64,000 nucleotides of DNA from Pipra filicauda (GCF_003945595.2 NW_024104771.1:152156-216155); one strand, 5' to 3'. Shown: positions 32,110-45,212, counted from the stretch's first letter. Translations and numbers: made by a program. The notes: a model not told the origin generated them from the letters alone.

Positions 32110-32161
32110 TGGACTCTGATGGCTCTCTCCAACTCGGGATGCTCCGTGATTTTATGATTTA
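32110..32161 (+). mobile_element. CR1 LINE 3' remnant
   Basis: GCTGGACTCTGATGG then CTCTCCAACTCGGGATGCTC and CGTGATTTTATGATTT: the last ~50 bases of a CR1 of the subtype with CCAACTCGGGAT. Confidence 0.75.
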
Positions 32162-34506
32162 CAACAGTTTAAACAAGACCAGACCCAGTGTCAGCCCTTT
32201 TAGCCTGGCCAGCCCCTCCTGCCCCAGCCTCCCCTGCCACAGGTGGACTTTGGAAGGTCAGCCTGCCCCATAATACAGTTTCTTTTCAAACAAACCCCTC
32301 TCCTCGGAGAGGAAACCCATCGCTCAGCCCCACAATCACCGGTTTAAGCATCCTTTAGATGGCACCTGTTCAAGCGTCACATCCAGGGGCTGGAAGGCAG
32401 ACGGCTCCCCGAGCAGCCTCCTGCTGGGACGCTGTTCTTCCTTTTATCCCCCTCCTTTGAGAGCCACAGGGGCGGACAATACGGTCACCACATTGCTGGG
32501 AATTCACTCAGCCTTAGCTCACTTTTTTTCTGGGAGGGTTTCCCCTCCTCTCCCCCCTCTTTCCCCCCCCCCCCCTTGCCTTTTATCTATTGTGTTACCA
32601 GCTTGTTTAAAAGCAAAAAAAAAGGGGTGTGGGGAGGGGGAAGAGATCTGGCTGGTTGCCTTTGTAACCTGGAGGAGATCCTTGTGGTTTAGGAATTGTC
32701 TTAGACTCCAGGACAAAGTGCTGAACATCCACCCAGCCCTGACGGTCTCGGTTCCAGTTGGCCACGGAGACACTTGGACTTGAACTGCAAATTTGCCTTT
32801 AGGGGATTAAATCCCGATTTACATAACTAATCCCCGCGGTGAGGGGAGGCTGGGCCGGGGAGGAAAGGGCACAGAGGTTTCCTGAGAAAAATTTTGGGGA
32901 GGGGGGGGAAGTGAAAGCCGTGAAAGCTGAGACCTGGAGGTATTTAATTTATGGTGGTTGTTGTTTCATCAGTCGGTGCTTTTAATATGGGGAGGCAAAA
33001 TTAAAAGTACTGACTCGTGGGAACTGCTTCCCTTGAGCATCTCAGTTGTAACTACAGACAGAAGCTACAGAAGTTGTTACTAAACTTAGTCCTTTACTGC
33101 TCCATCCTGAAAATCGTGGATGAGGGAACTGGCTCCTCCACAGGCTCCTTCACCAGAACTCTGAGCCTTGTCTGAGTCTTGGTTACAAATGATCTCTCAT
33201 TTTCAGGGGGATCCTTTGCATTTACTTTAATTGTTATTTAAAAATGACATAAACTTAGTGAACATCGAGTGCCTGACATGGAAATTCTTGAGACACAATA
33301 AATAAAAGGCTCCTATAGACTGTAGGGCCACAACGTTGTGTTTTACAGATTATTCATATTTCAGGTATTTTATCTGTAAAATACACACGTCCTGTGTTAA
33401 GGGCAAGAATGAGAATTAAGGAAGTTTATGTTTCTTGTGATAATTCCACCTGCTCTCAGGGAATTTAAGCACTGAGCAGTGTCAGAGTGGTGTTTCTGGC
33501 CTGGCTTACACAAAGGGGAACACTGGGATGCAAATACTTGATAAGCTGCCTCTCTGCACAGTATTCCAACAGGTTTTCCTGGGAATGAAGGCTCTCCCTT
33601 CCCTTCTTTCTGGGGAAACCATCCCTTGGGTTTATCAGGAACGAGGACTGTGATTTATCTGGAGCCAAGCAGGGCTAAAACTCACTATTTGCACCCACAC
33701 AAATCAGTGTCTCTGCTCCACGAACCCCTTTGCTCCTTCAGGTTTTACCTCATTCCTCCCAGGCAGGTTGGAGAAAGAGGGAATGGTGAGGATGAGAGCA
33801 GCAATCCTTCCCAGGCAGCCAAATTCCTTGGAGTCACCAGCAGGAACTGCTGCCTTAGAGTCTAAATCCCTCAGCTGGAACAGCAGGGTGGGCTCCACAG
33901 GGCACAGCAGCGATGGCTCATCCTCTGCCAGCTGCAGCCACCGGGGAGAACGTGCCAGAATCCAGGAGTTTTCCAAACCACATCCCTTCCAGGAGGCTGT
34001 TTTCCCACTTCAGGCCCAGCTTTCATCCCTCTCACCCCCGTGGATACATCGAGCTCCTTCACCTCCCTGCAAAACCAGCACAGAGAGGAGTCTCCACACA
34101 TTATTTATGCACATTATTTAAGGCTAAATAATTTAGTTTGTCTTCCTTTAAAGCTTTGCTTTTGAGCCTTTTCTCTCTGCATCCCTTGTTTTGGATACTG
34201 TGGGGGCTCAAAACATCGGGAAAGTTTATGGTGGTCACAATTTCAAAGTGATTCCAAAGTCCTTCCTTGAAGAGGTAAATAATCCACAGCAGGGAATCCT
34301 GAAAATCTGGGAATTCGGGCTCCAGGGGCTTCCACTGCCCTCCTGCAAAGGCCTCAGGTGAATTATTTTGCTTTCCCCCTTCTTCTCTGTTTGGATTGTT
34401 GGTTGTTCAAGCAGGGAATGACATTTTATCCCACCTTCTGCCCCATTCCAGGATCAAGGGGGTTTGATCAGATCTCTGCGTGTTCCACCATCACAGCTGA
34501 TAGGAA

Positions 34507-34574
34507 TTGTAATAGAGATTAAATTGTAATAGGAATTAAATTGTAATAGGGATTAAATTGTAATAGGGATTAAA
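34507..34574 (+). repeat. 17-base unit, four tandem copies
   Basis: TTGTAATAGGGATTAAA repeated at 34507, 34524, 34541 and 34558 with single-base changes. Confidence 0.95.
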
Positions 34575-37182
34575 ACCAGAATGATGGTGGTGTTAGAAAC
34601 AAGTCATCACCTGTGATTCACTGCCCTACACAAAACTTCACCCAAATTCATTTTTGGCCTATCCCACATATAATTCTGCTGAAGAGACTTCTGGGTTTGG
34701 TTTTTTTTCCTCTCTAGTGGGTTTTTAAAGGACAGAAACTCTTTCCTTTTGTCTCCACCAAAACCTGATTTCGTTCCCTGGCAACTAAAGGTCCGTTTTC
34801 ACAGGTGGGGGGGGGGGTGAAAGGGGTGAAAATCCTGGTTACTTCTTTCAATTTTCAGAGTGGACCGTTGAGCAGGCACTTAGCAGTTTATCAGATGGGT
34901 TATTTTGGCCTTTGTCGTGGGCTAAAAGCTGCATTTCTGGCATACAAACACCCACAGGAACATTCAGAGAGTGAAGAAAGCCAAGAGCCCGACACACACA
35001 CACACTCCCACACTCCCAGCTTTGCTTTGTCAGGAATTTTCTGCCCTTGGACAAGTCACTTCCTCCCTTTGTGCCTCATTTTCCCCCCTTTGCTGGAGCA
35101 ACTCCCCACTGCAGAGCACTTTTGGGGTTGTTTGTCCCGAAAAAAGCAGCAAGAAGAGACAGAAGAGCAAGTTATTATTCATTAAACAATGTCATTAAGG
35201 GCCTGGAAAGGAAACAGTGATGTCATCAACGACTTTGAAGGGAAATCGTGCCATTAATGACTTAGGAAGGGAAAAAAAGCAGTGATTGAAAGAGCTCCTT
35301 TCCCCCCCTTGCAGCAGCTTAAATCAAACAAGACAGTGGATCATGTTTGTCTCCGTGGCTTTGAGGCCTTCAAAACACTAAAACTGATTCATGTGGTAGG
35401 TCAGGAAGATGACAAATTCGCTTTTTGGTGCTGGATTAAATTTATGAGTGGAAATATTTTAAGGGATTGTTAGAATTGCTCCCTCTCCTTTCGCCCTAAA
35501 AGCCCCAAACTCCCACGTTTTCGTGCCCCACCCGTGTTTGTGACACTTCCCAGCCCACTTTCCTCACTGTCCTCTCCCTCTGGGATCCCTGTGGGTCACG
35601 TATTTCGGGGGGTTTAGCTGTTTATTCCCTTCTTCCTGCAAAAGAGAGGCTGGGCTTCAGCCCAGGGAGCTGAGGAACATCCCTAAAACACGTCCAGCTT
35701 AACAAACCTAACGGGAGAGTCCCAAAATCCCATAAACACGGCTTTGGAAGCAACTTCAAGAGACTAATTAGGCTAATTCCCCACGGGGAGGCAGAGCCAA
35801 GGGCTGATTAGTGTCATATTATGGGGTTTATTATTATTATTTACATTAGGCAGTGAATGTACATAACAATTAGTGCAGAGCCAAGTGATGTGGTCTGTGT
35901 CCAGAAACCAAGAGGATTTTTAAGGAGGCTGGAATTAGGCTTCCTCAAGTTCAGTTTTCACATCCAAATCAGATGCCCTGGGTTTAAAAACCAAACCAGG
36001 TTTGGAGCTGCTCCCACCTCTTGGTGCTCCCAAACTGATGACACGGAGCAGGACCAAGGATTTGGGAGAGCATTTCCACCCTCCGGGGGGGTTCTTCACA
36101 GCCCCAGGTCCTGGATCCTGATGTCAAAGTGGGGATTAATAACCAGAAACAGATTTTTATTTTCTCTTTAGTGGGATTTAGGCACCTGTTCCCCTTTGTG
36201 CCTTGGGACTTTTCCCTCGCATTCCTGCGTTTTTAACGCCCTGAAAGAATCCTCGGCAGTAATTGAAGCTTTGCCCCCGTGCCCACCAGTTGCTCTCACT
36301 TAATTGCTTCCCAAAGCAGTTTAATTAAACCCTCTGCTCTGACGTCCTCGGGTGAGTTCAGAGCGTTGCATCAGCTCGGCTCGCAGTCGGGTGCTCAGCT
36401 CTTGGCTTGGCTCTTGGAAACTGCCTCTAAGACAGGAAACCCGAGGTAAAAAACATGAAGTGTCAGCCCTGCAGCCACGGCACAAACCCAAGGCCTCCTT
36501 CCAGGCTGGGATTTTCTTCCCAGGGCTGAAAATCCGCCGAGCTGGGCAGGTCCCTCAGCACGGGGAGGTGAAGGGATGGGGGTGAAGGCCACGATCCCTC
36601 CCTGCCACTGCCACTGCCACGCCAAGGGGCCGGTGCTAAACCTGCCCTGGGCCAGGCTGCCTCCTCCCTTCCTCCCAAAGCACCTCTTCATCCGTTCTGG
36701 ATGTGCAGATAATGATTTCTCAAGCTGTTTCCCAGCCTGCCAAGTGGAATCCATCACGGGAAGTGATTCGTGGGGCTGCACAAGCTCTGCACCCAGGGCT
36801 GGCAGCTCCCACCCCAACCCCTCCTGCTTCCCAAAAATTGTGCCCTGGCATCCCCCGGGGGCGGTGCTGAAGCTCCGGTGGGGCTGCTGGATTTGGGGTG
36901 GAGCTGCCCAGGTGAGCCAGCCCGGGGGGCTGCGGGGCTGGGAACCTGCGGGGCTCGCAAAGCCCCGTCGGCAGCGACAGGAAACCCTCGGCGGCTTTTC
37001 GGGTTGCGAACGGCAGCGCTGAGGTTCAGGCAACGACATCCTGCCCCCGGCGGCACCGGGAGCCGGGCAGGAAGCGGGGGCAGCGCGGGGAGAGGGGAAG
37101 GGGGGGCCCGGACCGCCCCTCGCCCACCCTACAGGCGGCACAGGGGAGGCACATCCCGGGAGCGCGTCTGGCTCTCCATCAT

Positions 37183-37326
37183 TCCCTGCACCTTTCCCTC
37201 CCTTCACATTTCCCTGCGTCCTTCCCTTCATCTCTCCCTGCACCTTTCCCTCCCTTCACATTTCCCTGTGTCCTTCCCTTCATCTCTCCCTGCACCCATC
37301 CATCCATCCATCCATCCATCCATCCC
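37183..37326 (+). repeat. 52-base duplicate plus (CATC)n
   Basis: Two and a bit copies of a C/T-rich 52-base unit starting TCCCTGCACC (37183, 37235), followed by about seven CATC units at 37296-37326. Confidence 0.93.
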
Positions 37327-37344
37327 TCCCCACGTCCCTCCCCC

Positions 37345-37748
37345 GAGGCTGAGGGAGATGGGATTGTCCAGCCTGGAGAAGAGGCTCTGGGGAGACCTTG
37401 GAGCCCCTTCCAGTGCCCAAAAGGGCTCCAAGAGAGCTGGAGAGGGACTTGGGACACGGACCTGAAGGGACGGGACAGGGGGCAATGGTTTTGAATTAAA
37501 AGAGGGGAGATTCAGGCTGGGTGTTGGGAAGAAACGTTTTCCTGGGAGGGTGGGGAGGCCCTGGCACAGGTTGCCCAGAGAAGCTGTGGCTGCCCCTGGA
37601 TCCCTGGAAGTGCCCAAGGTTGGGATGGACGGGGCTTGGAGCAACCTGGGCTGGTGGAAGGAGTCCCTGCCCCTGGCAGGGGGTGGCACTGGACATTACA
37701 GACAACTTTAAAGGTCACTTCCAAGCCAAATCATTCTGTGATTCTACA
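37345..37748 (+). mobile_element. CR1 LINE, about 400 bases, 3' end present
   Basis: Sense copy: AGATGGGATTGTCCAGCCTG, GAGAAGAGGCTCTGGGGAG, GGCACAGGTTGCCCAGAG, then CACTTCCAAGCCAAATC and the tail ATTCTGTGATTCTAC. The most complete CR1 in the window; it carries no intact reverse transcriptase. Confidence 0.95.
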
Positions 37749-37974
37749 ATTACCCAAAACTACAACCCCTCCAAAGGCCTTTGAGCCCCAAAAGCCTCCC
37801 AGGAGTGGTGGGGTGGGGGACAGAGGGGGCCTGGTGTGGGACAGGGGGGCTGCAGGCCCGTGGGGGCTGAGGCAGCTGCACTTCTCATCTTCCTCAAGCA
37901 GCTCTGGGCTTAGTAAGGGCTGCAGGGACGGAAAAGAAAACGTAATCAACCCTTTGGCCCTTCACCACTGCTCT

Positions 37975-38450
37975 TGAGAGATTTGCATGGACTGCTCTGA
38001 GATGCCTATGAACTATAAATGCCCTAATTATGTCCCAGAGGAAGAAACTGTGTCCTTTACTGATAATTTCGGTGATTTATCACCGACTCTGCTTTTAGTC
38101 ATGTGTCTGTGTGGTGACTTACAGGATGAGTTAGATCTTCTCACACCCCCTCTTACTCATCAGGAACTTTGAGGCTGTAACCTGTTCCTTAGTCGCTGGT
38201 GAGTCACAGCTTGGCCCTTGGAAAAGAAAAGATGACCAAATTCTGACATCCTCGAGGTTTACCCCCAAAATAGTGTGTAAGTCACCGGCAGCACTTCTGT
38301 GTGATGCTTCCCACTGCGAGCTGGGGGATCAAAAGTGATCCATGAGTAATAACTGCAATAAATCACTCGAGCCGTGACTCACGTTTGTCTCGATGCCGAA
38401 ATATTTTTGCCCTTAACTTGATATTTTTGCCCTTAACTTCCCGCAGGAAT
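37975..38450. promoter_or_regulatory. Candidate enhancer: octamer and paired AP-1 sites
   Basis: Unique, repeat-free block with an exact octamer ATTTGCAT (37981-37988) and two exact AP-1 words (TGAGTCA 38200-38206; TGACTCA 38375-38381), plus AT-rich words such as CCCTAATTATG and GATAATTTCGG. It lies about 7.3 kb upstream of MLLT6 and 12.8 kb upstream of the EPOP-type gene. Regulatory role is inferred from motif density only. Confidence 0.35.
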
Positions 38451-39559
38451 GGGAATAATCGATAAAACTGCCCAAAAATCGGTGTCTGAGGGCGAGGCCC
38501 CCACGGGGTGGGTTTGAGCAGGACTGTGGGGGGATGGTTTGTGCTGGACTGTTCTGAGGGAATTCACAGGTGTGAAACCTATTCAGGGGCACTAAAACCA
38601 GCCTTAACGAAGCCTTACAATAATCTAATTCATGGCTGAACTAAAATAATCTGTCAGCAGCAGAGTACAGAGCAGTGGTGGGTCTGTGTAAGAGCTCTGC
38701 ACAGGCACAGCAGCGTATTTAGAGTAATTTCCTAATATAGACAACCCACTCTGTTCTCTTTCTTCCTCTCGCTCTGCTTTGGCTCAGTGACAGCGGGACT
38801 ACAAAAATAGTGAGAAGACCTGAAATCGAGAGCGAGGCTCGTTGTGCAGCTCTTTGTCACTTGGAGAGACGCAAAGAGTCGGGTCCGTGTGGTTTGTGAA
38901 GTCTCGGCTCCGACGGGACACGTTTGAGCGGCGTTTTCCCCCTCCCTGCAGCGGGATCGTGGTGTCGCGGTGGGCGCCTTTTCCCCTGCGTGGGTTTACT
39001 CACCCGACCCGCCGGGTGTATTCCCACTCCTCTGCCCCGTGTTTTGCTGCCCAATTCAAGGGAATAATCTCCCAGAGACGTGTGTAAAGTCATCCCGCAG
39101 CTCTGTGCCCTGGCACGGAGCGGGTGGCAGCACATCCCTGCAGCGGCGGGCGGGGAAAAGGGATTTTCCCTCCGCTGCTCCTCTCTCCCGACCGAGTTTC
39201 TGTTTCTGCTGGGAAATAGGAGGAGAACCCCCCAGGGGGAATCTGGACCAGCCCCCCCGGGGTCCCAAGGGCCGGAGGCTGCCGGGACAGGGGGCTGAGC
39301 AGATGCCCCGGGGGTCCGGGGATGGGGGATCGCGGCGCTGCCGGGGGGTGCAGGAGGCGGCCCGGGGTGCCGGGGAGCGCCGGTGGGAAGGCAGCCGGGG
39401 ACCTCTGCTGGGCGAAGCCTTAAAATGCCCTTTTTTCCCCCAAAATCGTGCCCTGCGGCCAGGCCGGCGCTGGGAGCCCTCCGGAGGGCGCCAGCACCTT
39501 GTCTTTCCCCGCCGGGCCGGGCCCCCCCTTCCCCGCTGCCCCTGGGGGAACCTGGAGAG

Positions 39560-39606
39560 CATCCCCCACATCCCCCCGCATCCCCCCGCATCCCCCCGCA
39601 TCCTCC
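39560..39606 (+). repeat. CATCCCCCCG repeat
   Basis: Four copies of a 10-base unit in the CpG-rich block. Confidence 0.9.
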
Positions 39607-40214
39607 GGGCAGGCACCGGGACCAGCCCCGGGCAGGCTCTGAACCGGGAGGGCGAGGAGAGGGAGGGACAACGCCTGGATCCCTGCGGGGCAGAGGGGAA
39701 ACCTTCCAGGACTGGGAATAACCGCACGAGACTGAGCTATTCCTCGATTATTTCTCCCACCGCCCCGTCCGTCCGTCCTCTGCTCGGGTCCCCTGTCTGT
39801 CCTGTCCAGCCCCCGCTCCTCCCGTCGCATCCCGACCCTCTCCATCCCGGCTCCCGGAGCGGAGCTTCCCTGGGGTGGGGCGTTCCGATTTAGCGGAGAA
39901 AACCCTCCCTGGGACTTCGCTCTTCCTCGGAAGAGGCCGAGGCTCCCTGGGGTACCAGATCTCCGGGGAAAGAGGGTGCAAAGGGGTGCCCGGGCTCCGG
40001 TGCGGGCACAGCGGCTCCCGGAGCCCGGTAACGGCGGGGAAACGAACCCGCGGCACCGCAACCTCCCTCTCGGAATCCAGCGGGGAACCGGGACGGCCGT
40101 GGGGCTCCTCTGACGGTTTTGTTGCTGTTGGGAGAGTTAAAAAGCATCGCCGGGGGCAGCGGCGAAAGTTGCCGTCGAGGCTGAGCTCGGGAGCCGGTGC
40201 CGGGAGCGGGACGG

Positions 40215-40300
40215 GGCTGGGATGAGGGGCTGGGATGAGGGGATGGGATGAGGGAAGGGGATGAGGGGATGGGATGAGGGAAGGGGATGGGGCCGAGGGA
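40215..40300 (+). repeat. GGGATGAGG-type tandem repeat
   Basis: Alternating GGGATGAGGG and AAGGGGATGAG units, about seven copies, G-rich on the plus strand. Confidence 0.9.
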
Positions 40301-42744
40301 AGGGATCCGCCGCTTCTTCATGCCCAGCTTTGGCAGCGGGGTGGGCAGGAAGGGGCTGCGGCCCCCAGAGCCCCGCGCCCGACCCCTCCTGCCCGGGCGT
40401 GCAGAGCAACCGGGGGGGGGGACACGTGTTTTTGGGGGTCCCTTCGAACAAGCATCGAAGGGCAAATGCGGGGCGAGCAGAGCCGGATCCTGGGGTGCCC
40501 CGGCTGCAGCAGCACCCCCACCTGAAACCGGGCAGCCCCCCCGACCTCGGAACCCACCGCCCCAGCCGCGCCCCGCTCGTCCCGCACAGCTCGGGAGCGA
40601 TCGCTGCCCACCCCCGTGCCCGGTGTCCCCCCCCGCCCCCGGTGCCCGGTGCCACCCCCGTCTCGGTGTCCGCTCGCTCGGGCACCTCGATTTTTGGGTG
40701 ATAACTTGCGAGCAGCCCGGGAGCCGCTTCCCAAAGGCATCTCTTTGTCTCATCTCCCTTTGGGGACCAGCGAACCCCCCTCCGCCCCCGGGGAGCTCCC
40801 GGGGAGGGGGCACAGCCCCAGGCTCTCCCTTCCCTGCCCCACGAAGCCGGATATTTCTGCCAGGAGCTTCCTCGAAAGCGGACCTGAAGCCGGAATGTCC
40901 ATTTTGGAGCGAAGCACAAACATTTCCCATTTTCCTGTGTCCCGGCTCGGTGTCCCCCCACCTCCCTCCGGATCTCAGCGTCTCCGAAACCGAGCACCGT
41001 TTGGAAGCTGGGAGGTCCCCCCGCGCTAAAAAATAATGCTAAATTCAAATAAAGACCAAGAGATGCAACCCCCGCCCCTCCCCGCGGAGTAAAGCACTTC
41101 AGAACGAGCCTCAGCCTTTCCACGACTTCTTTTTCCACCACGAATTCCAGGCTTTAACCCAGCTCAGCTGCAGGTAGAGCAGCTCCTGCCCGGGTGGTGC
41201 CGAGCGTGGAGACCCCACACCTCCATCCGCGTGTCCGTGTGTCCGTGCGTGCTCAGATCCGCTCGTGCGAGGACACACGGACACTTCGGGCCGGGGGAGC
41301 GTTTGACGTGACCCTGCGGTCCCGTATCCTGGATTTGGTGCAAATCTCTCCCGTAAATCAATATTTAAATCAAAATTCCGGCTATTTAAACCCGCACGGA
41401 GAGAAGACCCCCCAGCTCTGCCCTTCCCTGCCCGCACGTTTCGTGGGCCCCGCGGTTTAGAAATTCCCAAAGCTTTGCTTTCTGGATGCTCAGAGCCCGG
41501 GAAGCGCTTGGGACGAGCACACAAATACCCATTTCCAGCAAAAAAAAAAAACCCTCGGCCGGGTCGAGCCTAAACCTTTGGCGGAACCCGGCGCAGGGAG
41601 AGATTTTATGATTATCGTCGCTGTTGCCAGAAACCAGCGAACTTTACGGTCCAGATGTTTGGAGAGTGTCAGAACAACTTGCTGCTGCTGCTGTTGTTGT
41701 TTTTTATGGCGAAATCAAAAGGTTTATAATCTGAGAGATCGCCCAGCCCCGCAAAGAATGCAGGTTGCTCCTCGCTTTCTGCCTCCCTAACCCAGATGCT
41801 CCGGTATCTCCCGCCGCTGGCAGCCGCCCGCTTCAAAGGCTCGTCCTCGGCCATCCATCAGCTGGGACAAAAAATGAGCTCTCCGTCCTCCCGCGTTTGT
41901 TTTGGGAAGAGGGAAATCATTTGAACAACTGTATCTCCATTAAACGAGGGAGCGAGGGCGGGGGGCGGATCCTCTTTCCTTCTGAAACGGAGCGAGATGC
42001 TGCTTCACAAAACAGACTTTTTTTTTTTTTTGGTGCCCCCCACAAGCCCCGGGCGGTGACGAAGCTGCAGGTCAGGGGCAGGAAAAGAGGTTTTTCCCCT
42101 TCGTTTCGTCGCTCAGTGGGTAAAAAGGCAAAGGGTGAACGTTAATGCTGAGATCTCATCTTTTTGTTGTTGTTGTTTATGATCCTTACCTTTTTTTTTT
42201 ATTTTATTTACAACTCTTCTTTTTTTATTCACAGTTCTAATCTTTTTATTTCACGTACCCGAGAAGGCCCTGAGTCCTCCAGCACCAGCTCCCGCTGTTT
42301 TCCTCCCCATCTCTCGCAGGGAAGGGGAAACAACTGAGGGGCGAGCGGGCCTTTCCACAGGACTCCTCTTTTCCCCTCAAAAAAAGGGGAAATTTGAGCA
42401 AACTGGGGCCGGAGCGACACTCACTGAGCGCGCCCAGGCAGCGAGGGGGGCTCGGCAGGGCCAGTGGCGGCCGTTCTTCCTTTTATTGTCGCCAATTAGG
42501 CGGGTGTTGGTCTAAAAAGGACTCCCATCCTCGCCCATCCCGAAGGGAACCCTTTAAACAGCCCCCGTTGCCTTTTTTTTTATTTACAATAAACACGTTT
42601 TTTGTTAATGAAACCTCTCCGTCCTTCCCTCCCGGCTTTCCCTCCCCTTCCCGAAGTGCAGAAAGCTCCGGTTTTTGCAGCTCTGAGCCCCCGGTGGGTG
42701 GGGTTGGGTCCTTCGGGGGTGCCGGGGTCAGGCCGGGGGCAGCG

Positions 42745-42875
42745 GGGTCATTGTATTGCCATCATGGGTCAATAAGCAACTGGTCAGGCTCTCAATCCAC
42801 ATCAGGCCTTGAAGAGGACTGGGAAATGGGAGAATCCATTCATAATAATAATAAACTTGTCAATCAATACCGGGG
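42745..42875. promoter_or_regulatory. Candidate conserved non-coding element
   Basis: Unique sequence with TTGTATTGCCATCATGGGTC, CAATAAGCAACTGGTC, a TAATAATAATAAA stretch and TTGTCAATCAATAC (PBX/homeodomain-like). No repeat structure or codon pattern. The call rests on composition and motif clustering. Confidence 0.3.
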
Positions 42876-44234
42876 GGGGGGGAGCAGGAAATACTTTGTA
42901 AAAGGTAAAAAAAAAAAAAAAAAAAAGTGTGGTTTTTTTTTTTTTCCACCCTCCCTCCCCCTTTTTAAAGTTCCACGACGCGGTTTCAAAACGCCCCGAG
43001 GATGTTTGTGCGAGGGATTTTAAATCGCAATTTCGCTATGTAGCACTTAAAAGTTAAGGGATGAGCGTCGTAGCCAAGAGGGAAATTTAAATAAGAATCG
43101 ATGATGTCGCCCAAAGAATATAAAACGCTTTTTGAGGGGAAAAAGCAGCATCCGAGACCATTCCCTGTCTTATAAAAAACCTGAAGGATTGTGGCTTTCT
43201 TGCCTCTCCTTTAATTCCCGCTGATACCAGCACCTACCAAAGGGCGAGGAAGAGTTTGGGTTTAAGCTTAATTTAGCAACAGAAATATTTTCCGGCGTTA
43301 TTTTTTAATTTTCAAGCGAATTAGTGAACAAAACCCCCGCGTTAGGAGCGAATCACGCTGAGAATTTCCCCCGGTTTAGCCGAATTTAAAGGGAAATACA
43401 ATAAAACCCCCACGAAACGAGATTACTCGGGCTGAAATTCGCCCGAAAATCCGGGTTTATCACTCGGCTAATCTCCAAATTATTTTATTGGGAGCTGCTG
43501 CCGCATAAAAGGGGTAAGAGCCTGGATTAAGCGAGAAGGGGGAAACAACCAAATCACGACAGAATATGGGAAACATCAAAAGGCGACGGGAGAATAATGG
43601 GAATTCTCTGCTGGCTTTAAGATCCAGGCATGAAATCTCCCATCTACAAACTCGTTTTTCCTCTTTATTACGAGTCCGGGGGGGTTGTGTTTTTTTTGGA
43701 GGAGGGTTTGATTTGAAGACGCGCGCTCCTCCGGGCCGCCACAAATTAAATAATTAAAATTATTTTAAATAATCGGAGAGGAAAATAACCTCGGAAAGTG
43801 GAATTTCTCCCCTTCCAGCCTCTCCTCGTGAGTCGCCGGCTTTACCAGGACCCTCCTCCGAGGCTTTTCGCCGGGATTTCTCCCGGGAGAAGGATCCCTC
43901 TTGGCGCTATTTAGCTTTATTTGCTTAGGAAAACAAACAAACAGCTTATTCCCCCCCTCCCCATCGGCGGTGTTTATTAGGGTCTAATTCCCTTCAGCTG
44001 CTCCGCAGAAAAAAAATGTGGTTTTTCTTTGTTAGGCGACGCTGAAAGGCTGTTTATTAGGAAAGAGGGAAATAAAGCCCGAATTTCGGAGGGATGTTGG
44101 AAGGCAGGGAAGGGCGGGAGCGTCGAATTCCCGAACCGGGACCCTCCAGAAAACCCACGCGGAGGAGCAAAACCCGCTCAGAAGATTAAAAACCGCCTCC
44201 TTCCTCCATCCTTTCGGGCTCTGCGGCCCGGATT

Positions 44235-44365
44235 TGTCCGAAATCTCCGGTTTTAACCCAAATCTCTTTGGTTTTACCCGAAATCTCTTTTGTTTTTTAC
44301 CCGAAATCCCTCTATTTTACCCCAAAGCTCACTCTTTTACCCCAAATCTCTCCGTTTTACGCCAG
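44235..44365 (+). repeat. Imperfect 20-25 base repeat, CCGAAATCTCTTT type
   Basis: Five or six loose copies of (T)TTTACCCGAAATCTC spaced 20-25 bases apart. Confidence 0.75.
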
Positions 44366-45137
44366 AGCAAGGGCTTAAAAGGTTTTAAGCGCGGTCTAAG
44401 CAGCCCCGTTTGGTCTGACCCATCCCATCGCTCTTCCTAGGCCTCTCCCGTGGTTTAAACCCCACAATTTTCATTAAATTCCCCATTTTCCATTATTTTT
44501 GGGGGTGGTTTCGTGCGGTTTGTTGTCGGTTGGTTGGTTCCAGGGGCTTGTTTTTGGGGTCGATGTTCGGGATTTGGTTTTATTTTTATTTTTATGGGGT
44601 TTTTTTTCCCCCCCAAAAAAAACCCCGCGTTATTTTAAACGGATTAAAAAAGGGCACGAGAGCAGCGGGGCCGCCCCAACCTGAGCCGTCCCCAAACCGG
44701 AATCCACTTTTTTTGTGTTTAGAAACAAAAGAGGAGGAAAAAGGGATTTACGTCTTTATAAATTGCCCCTAAATGCGCCTTTTGTTCGCACCTGAAGGGG
44801 GAAAAAAAATAATCCAAAAATAATGGAATATTGTTTGCATCCCGGCACGGATTCACTGGGAATTATCCCAGTTTGGTGCTGGGATAATTGCAGCTCCACA
44901 CTCGGCCACTCTGCTCAGCCACTTCAGAAACCTCTTATGAATATGAAAATTAATAAATACACACGCTCAAACATTATTTTAGGATTTATTAAAATATTAT
45001 TAATTAATGGTGAAAAGTGCCCCAAGTTTGGACTGAGGACGGGGAGACGGTTTTGGGTGGTTTCTTCGAATATTATTCACAAACTGGTCACGGAGAAGAA
45101 AGGAGGGAAATCCTGCAAAAAATTCCAGAGAAATCAT

Positions 45138-45212
45138 AGAACCATTAAAATAAAAATCATAAAATTATGGAACCGTTTAGGTTGGAAAAGACCTTTACGA
45201 TCGAGTCCAACT
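45138..45212 (-). mobile_element. CR1 LINE 3' remnant
   Basis: Antisense: ATCATAAAATTATGGAACCG, TTTAGGTTGGAAAAGACC, then CGAGTCCAACTGTT. This is a different CR1 subfamily from the GGAAGGGACC copies. Confidence 0.88.

Larger units (their letters stand above)
31300..37180. other. Intergenic sequence right of the MLLT6 promoter
   Basis: Mixed AT- and GC-rich unique DNA with no coding similarity. It holds a CR1 remnant at 32110-32161, a 17-base array at 34507-34574, a short CA-like tract near 34996-35012, and an AT-rich block at about 33,180-33,450 with several TAAATTAT-type words. Open frames are short and random. Confidence 0.75.
39000..41000. promoter_or_regulatory. Isolated CpG-rich block without a recognised gene
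   Basis: About 2 kb dense in CG dinucleotides, open in several frames on both strands, with short tandem runs (CATCCCCCCG at 39560-39606; GGGATGAGG at 40215-40300). None of the translated frames resembles a known family. Could be an unrecognised promoter, a non-coding RNA start, or an unmethylated Polycomb-type island. Confidence 0.4.

Noticed and set aside
39890..41141. Minus-strand frames of 334-346 codons
   Set aside because: CpG-rich composition; no recognisable domain in any frame.
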